In this document: positions 54,200 to 64,000 of the stretch, in pieces
How the letters are laid out: the number at the start of each line of letters is the position of its first letter
Position numbering within the stretch: the stretch's first letter is position 1
Assembly: GCF_002999335.1 (NCBI RefSeq)
Contig: NW_020312591.1
Coordinates: forward strand, 158,047-222,046
Source: Cyclospora cayetanensis
Taxonomy: Eukaryota; Apicomplexa; Conoidasida; Eucoccidiorida; Eimeriidae
DNA: 64,000 bases
Direction of reading: 5' to 3'
Notes under the pieces: model-generated
What the model saw: the letters and a program-made list of their open reading frames with translations, nothing else
Told to the model about the DNA's origin: nothing
Databases searched by the model: none
Translations under genes and position numbers: made by a program

Positions 54200-56500
54200 T
54201 TTAGTCGGGGGGTCTAGAAGCGCGGGAGTGGAGGAGCTGTGGTTGCAGATGCTGAACGCATGGCAACTCCAACAAAGCTAATCAAAAGGTTTTACATATC
54301 CATTTGCTAATCATTTGCACGGAAAGCAATACCATGGACTAGTAATACATTTTGGTCTGTCGCCTGAATGTTGGTACGAGATCGGGGTGTGCACTGACCG
54401 GATGACGTCCACTACGCATTTAATAGGTTGATTGTATTCTCAGGCGGCGCTTTTGCCGACTGTAGGCGCTTCATCCTGCCCGCTGGCTTCCTGAGGCATA
54501 ACCTTATTTCGACGTGTAGTGGGCGTATGTAGTATTTGAACTTTCTGCCGGGGACTATTCCAGAGTGCCTACGCCTTTACCAAGTGTAAAAGTGGCTGGC
54601 AGGCGCTGCAGGTTGCTGCCAACAAGGGGACAAGGCAATGCGTGAAGCACGAAGGGGTGGTTAGCTTCGTGAAAATTGGCAGCGAGCAGCTTTCATTTCT
54701 CAACAGGCACAAGCTGCTTTTGGGTTAGTTTGTGACATGGAATCGTGGTTGTGTGCTGGTTAGAAGATAGCAGCTTGCTGTGCAGCTATAACGAATAATT
54801 GGGCAATTGCCTTTCTTGGTTCGCTCACGCTTCTTAGATACAATTTTAAGTTTACCTGCCTGACACCCGTGAGAGTGAGATTGCATGCAGAGCATGTAAA
54901 GGCAGTCTTGAAGTGCTCGCAAGAAACGAGGACCTTTTGGCTCGTCTGTTGTTTTCGGGGTGTCTTGTGGTATTAAGTTGAAAATGGCTTCATAAGGAGC
55001 TAAGACCGTACCCCGTCTGTTGAGGACGTTAGCGATTGGATGTGGAGTGTTGTTTTGATTATCTGCTTCTGCTTGACCTGTGCTTTTGCACTAAGGAATT
55101 TTTGTGGGCAAGCTGAACTTGCATGAGACACGCAGACACCACGGGCATTTGTACACAAGCAGCAAGCGTCACAGACTCATGAAGACGCGCTGGTGCAGGG
55201 TGGTTAGCAAGGGCATGGCTTACTTCGGACTAGAAGGCAAGTCGAGTCCACAGAGCGAGGGACGTTATTTGGAATGGCGTCCGTAGTGGCAAGTGGGGTG
55301 TGGGCCAAATGTGTGCAAACCTGACCATTTGTCATCATCAGAGAATCCGTTGCCATTGCCACACACCTGGAGGTGCTCTGGGCATCCAGCCAAATGCTGA
55401 CTTTATGGCAGTGCCTTCACAAAGTGAATCGTATGGAGATAGCATTTGTGGAGTGCAAACGCAACTCACATGTACAAAGATAGCCATGTACTTTAGCCCT
55501 GTGGTCAGCAGAGCATCAGCACTGTGGAGTGGCTCTAGTCTTTTCATGTTTCGTCGTTGTATTTAGTACGACCTATGCAATTATGTCACGGCCTTAAAAT
55601 GGGTAGCTGCGTTGGCGTGGTCCAGCAAGTAGGTTATGCAAGGAATATGCCGTTTGGGTGTGGATAAGTAGCAGCAGCCAATGTGTACTTCGTGTTTTGT
55701 GGTACCACTGGTGCCTTGGATTTGTGTTCACCTGTGTTGCTTTAGACACGCACCAGTCGGTGCATTCTGTTAGATTCCAGTAGAACGTTGCGTTCCTTGA
55801 GTACGTCCAGCCTGTGCAGTAGAAGCACAAAACGAGAGGTCTTTTCCAGTTTGTAGATCTTCTGGAAGCCGGCGACACTGCGGTTTCTGTGCAGAAATCT
55901 GCATGTCGTCGTCGTGCTCAATTGCATGTGCTCAGATCCATAGCATCTATACCAGTCTTTAGGTTGGAAATGTAAGTATGGGGTCAGGTGGACTAGCAAT
56001 TTGTTAGAGGCAGAGGTATGCTTGGGGTTCAGAGTTTGGGAGACGATGAGGTGTATTTAGCGCATGATGCTTGTGTTTGCATCTGGCTAGCAAAAAGGAG
56101 TGCAACAAGCTGGAAAGCAGGCTTTCGTGTTTGGCGCCACATGTAACTTTTCGGTGTACTGTGGTATCTGGCCGCATGGCTGTGAGGGAAGGGATTGGTG
56201 TAGTGCTAGCTGGTGCACTTTGCATGACAAAAAGCCAATATGATATCAAAAGCAAAAGCCTTTCCGTTCAGTGTCGGTACTGCCTGTCCCTGCTACGAAT
56301 ATGCTTAGCCTGACGCTAGAACCTGGCTGCTGTGCCGCATCATAATCGGTAGCACAGTTGCATGGCGCAGCCGTACTGAGAGAACTATGCTGGGCACAGC
56401 ACATGGGGTGCGTGTTTCAGCGCCGTACTTGAGAATGGCCATTGTGGCAGCAGCCGCTCAGGGTGACAATGTGAGGACCGAGCAGAATTTGTGCTGTGGC
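54200..56500 (+). repeat. Subterminal repeat block A-B, first occurrence
   Basis: Two adjoining modules that recur at 59.3-61.35 kb. Module A (54.2-55.6 kb) shares strings such as GGGGACAA and AGTGCCTA; module B (55.6-56.5 kb) shares AATCTGC and TTGCATGTGCTCA, and GAGGACCGAGC near 56,475. Module B is a diverged version of the 894-bp unit at the right end. No gene is supported inside it. Confidence 0.65.
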
Positions 56501-57541
56501 TGGATGCTGTATTGACAAGTTATTGCACCGCTACATAAAACTTATTATAGGCGCGCAACGTCATAGATGGGGATGCCGTTGAGGAAGCTTTTGCTTGTTC
56601 GGAGCATACGGTGGCCTGGTGCGTTCGTGACAGAAGGCTATACGCAAGGCTAGGGGCAGCAGGCCTGCCGGATGCAGCAAATACCTGTTAATTGACATGA
56701 TTTGTGTGTGTAGCATGCTCGCATAAAATGCACCTGGTGTTGGCCGAGTGGTGTGCATCGTACTACTAACAGTGTCTGTATATAGTTTAGGGCAGCGCAG
56801 ATGCTCTGAGCAACAGTTGTGGCCTATGGCAACTGTTCGAGAATTCTTATGTGGAAGACCCTCGTCAGATGTGGCTGTCTAGCAGAGTGTGCGCAAGTAG
56901 GCTCTAATGCTTGTCCGCCTCGCCCATCCTGCCATTCTCATGTTTGTTAGGTCGGTCAGAGTGGTCATTCGGAATTAATTGCATGGGAGGCAATTTACGT
57001 TTGTTGGGTGCTGAAAGTATGTCGAATGTGTCGCCGAGGAAGCTGGAGAATGCAGTTCCACCCTGGGACTAGAGGAAATGGCTACTAAGAGGTTTGTACT
57101 GGCTACGTGTCAGATCGTACGTTGACTCATTGGACCGTCCTCTTAGTGGACAAAGTCCAAGGCACAAGCCGAAGTGCTAGCTATTGTGAGGCGGGCTAAA
57201 ATGTTTAGAGCATATTGGCCTACTGTCGCCTTGCTGGATGTAGCGATTCGCCCACTGGGGGACTGCTTAGTACATGATACGCTGCCACTGGTTCAAGTGA
57301 TTGAGCATACATGTGGCCATGCAATTCCTGGGCAAATGCGACATGCTGCGCTGACCAATACTCGCAAGTAGTCTGCTTATGAGGTCGATCTAGACGACGT
57401 GTGCAACAGCTCCTTTGTTAAGTGGTTTGTGTACCTTGTGAGTTGCGTTGGGTTCACCTTCGGCCATTCCGAGTTGCATAACGCAGTGGTACGGAGTTTA
57501 CCTCATGGAAAAGAACAAACTGCGGTGTGGTGCGTTGTCAA
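56501..57541. other. No gene seen
   Basis: A plus frame at 57174-57371 is open for 65 codons, including the donor-like end ACTCGCAAG before its stop, but has no recognisable content. Confidence 0.4.
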
Positions 57542-58396
57542 ATGTGGTGGTTCTCGCTTGTTCTTGCCGCCGGCTCAGCTAGTGCCACTTGGGCTGTATG
57601 GATTCTACAAGAAATCGTTTGGCGGCTTTGCAGTTTAGGTCGATGCCTGGGAGGATCGCCGATTGCAACGGCCTTATACGATGCATTACGGCACTCGTTG
57701 GTTCTCTTTAGGATCGTGTTGTGAGTGCTTGCTGGGCGATTGGGCAACAGCACATTAGTGGGAGGGCTGGTGTGGTTGCCCGGTAGCAGGCTGAAGAGTA
57801 TTGGTGGCGTATCAAGCTGTCGAGCAACGAACAATTCTTATATGTGTTTGACTGAAATTTGAATCGAGCCATAAGTGCGTAGGATTTGGCAAGGGAAGTA
57901 GGTGTGCGAGTTGCGGATCATGCCATTCCGCATATCAGGAAGTGGGTTGGGCCTCAGGTAGTTGCCTATGTTTTTCGCTTTATCTGATTACACGGAGCGT
58001 CTGAATGGAAATAGTTACAGCCTCAGCGCAGCTTTAGCATTTGGCGTGCAAGCTCAGATGAACGCCGCATGCCGTGTATATAAGCTGAAGGCATTCCAAG
58101 TGTTTTCGGAATATCCAGCAACGTTTCGGGCTAGTATATTAGTCGGGCAAGCGTTTGACTAATGTACATGCTACAGCGCAAACAGGGTGTTTTCTGAAGT
58201 AACCAGCAAAGAGTGGCGTGGCGAGCGATGTAGTAACAACTGGCTTAGTGCCTTGACAGGATCTGCACCTCAGCAGCATGGGACTGTTGGTGGAACATGC
58301 GCAAAGTGCCTTGTGTGCTTCCATGTCTACTGGCAGACAGCATGGTACAACCGTGTCTCAGTCCAATCTAATGCGACTGCTTTTCGTATTGCGTGA
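57542..58396 (+). CDS. Candidate secreted protein gene with signal-peptide exon
   Basis: The first exon, 57542-57720, starts MWWFSLVLAAGSASA, a signal peptide, and ends at a consensus donor (TT|GTGAGTGCT) in phase 2; unspliced reading stops at that donor. An acceptor at 58020 (ATAGTTACAG) is also in phase 2 and opens LSAALAFGVQAQMNAACRVY then KLKAFQVFSEYPATF, which recalls the C-x-x-x-x-W/L-K-x-x-F-x-x-F-x-x-(L/Y)-P pattern of TA4/SAG-type antigens. A further frame at 58186-58396 (GTCAKCLVCFHVYWQTAWYN) follows acceptor AAACAG. Later joins are uncertain. It lies between two subterminal repeat blocks. Confidence 0.35.
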
Positions 58397-58585
58397 GCGG
58401 CCTAAGGGATTTTCGTCGCAGAGAACCTTCTAATACACTGCGGAGGGCAGCTAAATGTGGTTCTTGTCCTGTACTACCCACATTCTGCATTCGTTGGGTG
58501 TTTATGTAAATCAAAACGTGCGATTACATTATTCGCGAATTGCTAGTCTGTACTGAGTTAGCAAAAGCTAGGATTCGAGTCGAAT

Positions 58586-59029
58586 ATGCTTCAGCAAAAA
58601 CTGGCATGCATAATACTGGTCGGTCTGAATGTGGTCAGTGTGCTCGCTGACAGCGAAGCAGCCAACAGCCTTTCCGTGGAGCTATGTTATTATTGGCTTC
58701 GCCAGATAGAAGCAGTGAAGCATAACTGTTTTAGTGGGCTGTCAGTTCAGGCTGTAAGCTGGTTGGCAGGTGTATGCAAACGTAAAACAGTGTAACCCTG
58801 CACGCCTGCTTTGCTTCCAAGAGATGCCTACCGAATCTATGTGGCATCCTCCACTTTCGAGTGTCGGCATTGGCGGGCCCTAGGTGGACAGCTTATTGGA
58901 GGCTCTATAGTGAGAGCGTCAGAGTGGAGCAGGCATTTGATGTTTGTATTAGGAGTGTGGAAACGAAGGTGGTTGGCCTATTCGCCAAGGTGTGCTACGT
59001 ACGCAGTAGGCGCATTAGTCAGGGGAACG
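58586..59029 (+). CDS. Second candidate secreted protein, 5' exons
   Basis: ATG frame with a signal peptide (MLQQKLACIILVGLNVVSVL, ending near ADSEA), then SVELCYYWLRQIEAVKHNC, reaching the donor GGCAG|GTGTAT at 58769 in phase 1. A second exon from 58824 (after TTCCAAGAG) keeps the phase, reads AYRIYVASSTFECRHWRAL, and ends at a consensus donor ACG|GTAAGTGG at 59029. The intron of 54 bases is short for this window, so the join is provisional. A later frame at about 59100-59317 (DECLCVKWCG) could be a third exon. The same general type as its left neighbour. Confidence 0.33.
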
Positions 59030-59299
59030 GTAAGTGGATCGAGTTAGGTTTGCGGAATTTTTGCCGCTGTGCCTGTAACTGTTGACAGCAACATGGTTTG
59101 CGAGCAAAGAGATGCTACAGATGAGTGTTTGTGTGTTAAATGGTGTGGGCTGGTCCCGATGAATAGAATGTTTGCTAGCAGCTATTTTGTGCGGCTTCGT
59201 AGAATGTTTGGTTCTAGCTGGGGAGCGGGCAAAGTGCAAAGGCTGCAGAGGCGTTGTCTGGAAGTGCGCAAAGTGCTTTGCAGCGGGACTGGCTGTCAG

Positions 59300-61352
59300 A
59301 GGCTTTTTAATGTGTAGGCATGGTGGCAGCGGTATGTCGGCTTAGTTGTGTTTGAACACAAAGTGTATCATACGGAGCTCAGATGCGTCGCTTGCACGAG
59401 GCTGTCTAGGATGAGCACTGAGGTTTATTTGCTGATAGCAGTATCAAAAATGCATTCCATGCATAATTTGTGCATTGTGTGGCGTCTTGTGAAGATTGGC
59501 ACAAGACCGGGGTGTGAATGATCCTAACACTTCAACTACACATTGAATAGGTTGGACGTCGGCGCAGGTGGCACTACTACGGACTGCAGGCACTTAACCC
59601 AGCATGCTGGCTTTCTCAGGCACAAAGATTATTTTGACGTGTTGAAGGCATATGCAGTGTTTGCATTTTGCGTCGAAGACAATTCTACAGTGCCTAGACC
59701 TGTGCCAGGTAAGCGTTGCTGGCACCCTCGCAGGTGCAGTAGGTTCTTGCCGATATGGGGACAAGACCATGCGTTGCACACGGATGATCAGGTAGCTCTT
59801 TGAACGCCTGCAGCGCGCAGTGTCCCTATCTCAACATGCACCTGACGGTTCTGGGCTTGTGGGTGACAAGGAACTGTGGTCGTGGGTGGTTTAGGAGGTA
59901 GTAGTTTGGTGTGCAAGCATGCCGATACGCTAAACAATTGCCGTCATTGGATAATTCGCATTTCGTGCATGCAATACCGCAGTGTGGATGCTTTATACTT
60001 GTGAAAGTGGACTGCACGCAGGGCAGCCAAATGCAGTCCCGACGTACCTGCTAGAAATGAGGACCTTTGGTTCGTCTATTGCTCGTGTGGCTTTGTGGTG
60101 ACATTTTGTTGGCAATGCGCTTGATCGCGAGCTAGAAACATTACCTCTCTCTGTGGGGCACGTTATCGCTTGTCTGCAGAGCACTATTGTGGTTATTCAC
60201 TGCTATTTGAGTGATGTTTCTGCACCGGGTGTTGATTTTTCGTGGGCAAGGTGTAACTGCACGAGAAAGGCAGGCCCAAACAGCTTTTGCTTGAGAGGAT
60301 CAACCATACTCAAACTAATAGAGAGGCGGCAGAGAATTGTGGACAGCAGCTGGAGAGGACCTTGACGATACCGGTAACTGCTGATCTTAAGGTAACGCCT
60401 ATACAAAGTGAATTGCATGAACCTGGCAATGTGGACTGCACGCGCAGCGGAAGGGTACGAATATCGGCGTGCACGTTTGCGGCATCCTTCGCAAGGAGAG
60501 CCTGGCAACGTGGAGTGGTTGCAGCTGTTTCATGATTCGCTGTTGCATATAGTGCGGCCTATGTGCAGATAGTACGGCCCTGCTCATGCCGGTCTGCTTG
60601 GCGATGTCCCTGAAGTGGGTTGTGCAAGCCAAGTGCGGCTTGGGTGTGGGTGAACAAAAGGCACCAATGCGGCCTAGGTATTGTTGGGTGCCACTGATGC
60701 CTTGAAATCGTGTTTCCAAGTGCTGCTTCAAACTCGCAGCCGTGCGCATATTGATGTGATCCCGGTAGCACTTTGCTGAGTTGGCAGGTGGTCTGGAAGC
60801 CAGTGGCAGTACGGTTCCTGTGCTTAAATCTGCGTTGGTATCGTCGTGTCGTATTGCATGTGCTCAAAGCAACAATATCAATACCAGGCCTTATATCGGA
60901 TACATGAGCAGAAGGCCAAGCTGACAGGCGTTCCGGCACATTAAATTTAGATTCCCTGCTTTGCATTTGGAGATGTAGTCAGCTGAATTTAGCGTTTGGC
61001 GTTCCGATCCAGTTTTACCTATACGAAACGAGTGCTTCCAGCGCGAGCACATCGGCTAGCTCCTTCCTTCCCTTTAATACGAAATCGATCTGAAGGCTGA
61101 TGAGCATTGGCACACTGCATGACTCAGGAAGTGCGCTATTTGCATCCAAAGATGTTGGGAAGTAGGGTGCGCTTTTTCCTGTAGCTAGTGCATGTAGGCT
61201 CAGGCCAGCAGCTAGCTTCTGTGGTGCAGTGGGATGGCTAGCACTGTTGTTGTGTGCAGTGGCACGTTGAGGAGTAGACTGCCCACTACACTCAAAGTGT
61301 GTTTCACTTGGATGCTCATATATTATCTATTGCAGTGGCCGAAGCTGAAAGT
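59300..61352 (+). repeat. Subterminal repeat block A-B, second occurrence
   Basis: Repeats the 54.2-56.5 kb block in the same orientation: module A at 59.3-60.56 kb and module B at 60.56-61.35 kb. The B module then continues directly into the 894-bp tandem units. Confidence 0.65.
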
Positions 61353-64000
61353 GAGAATTGGAGGACCGAGCGGCATCCTTGTTCAGGAGAGCCAAAGCAC
61401 CTTCGAGTAGCTGAAGTTCCTTGATGTTTTGTTGTTGTGCTGAATGCAGGCTTTGCGCTGATGGTACGCATGTGCTAATGCCGGTGTGCGTTGGCGATTT
61501 TTAGGAAGTGGGTTGTGCAGGCTAGGTGGGGTGTGGGTGTGTTTGCGGATAAGCAGCCAATGTGTCGTACGTGTTGTTTGGTACCAGTGGTTCTTTAGAC
61601 TTGTGGTGCGGAATGTTAGTGGAGACTCGCAGTTGTCACTGGGTTCCGATGACTTTGGCAAGACGATGTCGAGTTGGCAGGTGGTGTGGGTGGCAGCGGC
61701 AGTAGGGCTCCTGTGCATAAATCTGCGTTGGTGTCGTTGTGTTGTATTGCATGTGCTCAAAGCACCAGTATCAATAGCAGCAACAGAACCGCTTATGTGA
61801 GTATGGGGCTATTGCTGATTGGTGCTTTTTATGATGTGGAGGCTTGTTCCATGGCATGTGTTTGGAGAAGTGGTTGGTGGTTTCCAGCGCATGGACTGTT
61901 TATGCGAGGATGGCCATAAGACTAGAGTGGTTCTAGCACTTGCACATAGGCTAACACATGGCGTCGCTTTGATGCGGAATTGATATGGAGGCTGGTGAAA
62001 ATTTGGACGCTGCATGACTCAGGCAGTGCGCTCTTTGCATGCATAGGTATGGGGTGTAGAATGTGTTCTTTCCTGTAGGTAATGCATGTAGGCTCAGGCC
62101 AGCAGCTAGCTTCAGTGGTGCAGTGGGATGGCTAGCACTGTTGTTATGTGCAGTGGCACGTTGAGGAGTAGACTGCTCACTGCACTCGGAGTGTGTTTCA
62201 CTTAGGTGTTCATATATTATGTATTGCATTGGGTGAAGGTGAAAGCGAGAATTGGAGGACCGAGCGGCATCCTTGTTCAGGAGAGCCAAAGCACCTTCGA
62301 GTAGCTGAAGTTCCTTGATGTTTTGTTGTTGTGCTGAATGCAGGCTTTGCGCTGATGGTACGCATGTGCTAATGCCGGTGTGCGTTGGCGATTTTTAGGA
62401 AGTGGGTTGTGCAGGCTAGGTGGGGTGTGGGTGTGTTTGCGGATAAGCAGCCAATGTGTCGTACGTGTTGTTTGGTACCAGTGGTTCTTTAGACTTGTGG
62501 TGCGGAATGTTAGTGGAGACTCGCAGTTGTCACTGGGTTCCGATGACTTTGGCAAGACGATGTCGAGTTGGCAGGTGGTGTGGGTGGCAGCGGCAGTAGG
62601 GCTCCTGTGCATAAATCTGCGTTGGTGTCGTTGTGTTGTATTGCATGTGCTCAAAGCACCAGTATCAATAGCAGCAACAGAACCGCTTATGTGAGTATGG
62701 GGCTATTGCTGATTGGTGCTTTTTATGATGTGGAGGCTTGTTCCATGGCATGTGTTTGGAGAAGTGGTTGGTGGTTTCCAGCGTATGGAATGTTCATGCA
62801 AACATGGCCATAAGACTAGAGTGGTTCTAGCACGAGCACGTAGGCTAGCACATGGCGTTGCTTTGATGTGGAGTTGATATGGAGGCTGGTGAAAATTTGG
62901 ACGCTGCATGACTCAGGAAGTGCGCTCTCTGCATGCACAGGTGTGAAGTGTAGAATGTGCTGTTTCCTGTAGGTAATGCATGTAGGCTCAGGCCAGCAGC
63001 CAGCTTCTGTGGTGCAGTGGGATGGCTAGCACTGTTGTTATGTGCAGTGGCACGTTGAGGAGTAGGCTTTGCACTGCACTCAAAGTGCGTTTCACTTGGA
63101 TGCCCATATATTATGTATTGCATTGGGTGAAGGTGAAAGCGAGAATTGGAGGACCGAGCGGCATCCTGGTTCGAAACACCCTAAGCACCTTTGAATAACT
63201 AGAGTTCTTCCATGTTTCGTTGTTGTGCTGAATGCAGGCTTTGCGCTGATGGTGCGCATTTGCTAATGCCGGTCTGCGTTGGCGATTTCCAGAAAGTGGG
63301 TTGTGCAGGCCAAGTGGGGTTTGGGTGTGTTTGCGGCTAAGCAGCCAATGTGTCGTACGTCTTGTTTGGTACCACTGATTGTTTAGAGATGTGGTGCGGT
63401 GTTAGTGCAGACTCGCAGGCTTCCGTGGGTTTAGGCGACTTTGGCAGGAGGATGCTGAGTTGGCAGCTGGTGTGGAAGCCAGTGGCAGTAAGGTTGCTGT
63501 GCTTAAATCTGCGTTGGTGTCGTCGTGTCGTATTGCATGTGCTCAAAGCAACAATGTCAATAGCAGCAATCGAACCGCTTATGTGAGTATGGGCCTATGG
63601 CGAATTAATCCTTTATAAGATGTGGAGGCTTGTTCCATGGCATGTGTATGGAGAAGCGGTTAGGTGTTTGCAGCGTATGGACTGTTTATGCGAGGATGGC
63701 CATAAGACTAGAGTGGTTCTAGCACGAGCACATAAGCTAGTACATGGCGTCGCTTTAATGTGGGGTTGATATGGAGGCTGATGAATATTTGGACGCTGCA
63801 TGACTCAGGAAGTGCGCTCTCTGCATGCACAGGCGTGGGGTGTAGAATATGTTTTTTCCTGTAGGTAATGCAAGTAGGCTCAGGCCAGCAGCCAGCTTCT
63901 GTGGTGCAGTGGGATGGCTAGCACTGTTGTTATGTGCAGTGGCACGTTGAGGAGTAGGCTTTGCACTGCACTCAAAGTGCGTTTCACTTGGATGCCCATA
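61353..64000 (+). repeat. 894-bp tandem array, nearly three units, continuing rightward
   Basis: Units begin at 61353, 62247 and 63141 (GAGAATTGGAGGACCGAGCG), each start exactly 894 bases after the last; the third is cut by the window edge. Units 1 and 2 are identical by eye over their first 537 bases (61353-61889 and 62247-62783), then diverge. Units 2 and 3 share an identical 127-base stretch near their ends (62982-63108 and 63874-64000). The plus strand is G+T rich. Reading frames repeat with the units and carry no recognisable protein. Confidence 0.93.

Larger units (their letters stand above)
49100..54420 (+). repeat. Segmental duplication, copy 2
   Basis: Same order and orientation as 22.9-28.4 kb. 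It lacks the 211-bp segment found in copy 1. Its right end runs into a repeat family (54.2-56.5 kb) that copy 1 lacks, so the two copies have different right-hand neighbours. Confidence 0.88.

Noticed and set aside
61383..62694. Identical paired ORFs of 125 and 104 codons in the tandem units
   Set aside because: They are identical only because the 894-bp units are identical there. Both strands are open at once, there is no domain, and the third unit does not keep them at full length.

Overview
This looks like nuclear DNA of a eukaryote, most likely an alveolate and probably an apicomplexan of the coccidian type. Coding capacity is split into short exons with GT-AG introns of roughly 100-400 bases. 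The two best genes are a cAMP-dependent protein kinase (PKA) catalytic subunit and a very unusual formin. The rest is gene-poor and repeat-rich, with scattered signal-peptide exons. The taxonomic call is inference. The CAG-repeat load typical of Eimeria is absent, so a relative such as another eimeriid, or a chromerid, remains possible.

Layout. 0-2.4 kb: seven exons of a PKA catalytic subunit; the first exon(s) appear to lie off the left edge. 2.4-10.3 kb: no strong plus-strand gene; several minus-strand ORFs carry leucine-rich-repeat-like patches, clearest at 6.0-8.8 kb. 10.3-16.4 kb: a seven-exon gene for about 1538 residues, with many membrane segments in its first third, a coiled coil, and a divergent formin-homology-2 (FH2) region near the C terminus. 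16.4-49 kb: mostly no recognisable gene, with low-confidence candidate exons of small secreted cysteine-containing proteins, the best at 30.36-31.2 kb.

Repeats dominate the right half. A block of about 5.4 kb at 22.9-28.4 kb recurs at 49.1-54.4 kb in the same orientation. Each copy holds a small single-pass membrane protein exon, and that exon stays open in both copies while most of the surrounding DNA has drifted. Inside each copy sits a degenerate tandem repeat of about 565 bp. From 54 kb to the right end, related blocks recur, ending in an 894-bp tandem array that runs off the window. The plus strand of these repeats is G+T rich. That fits a subtelomere whose chromosome end lies to the right, but no telomeric repeat is present.

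Apart from the secreted and surface-type candidates forming a plausible family, no pathway links the genes. All gene models are by eye from splice signals and reading phase. No alignment, transcript or database search was possible.
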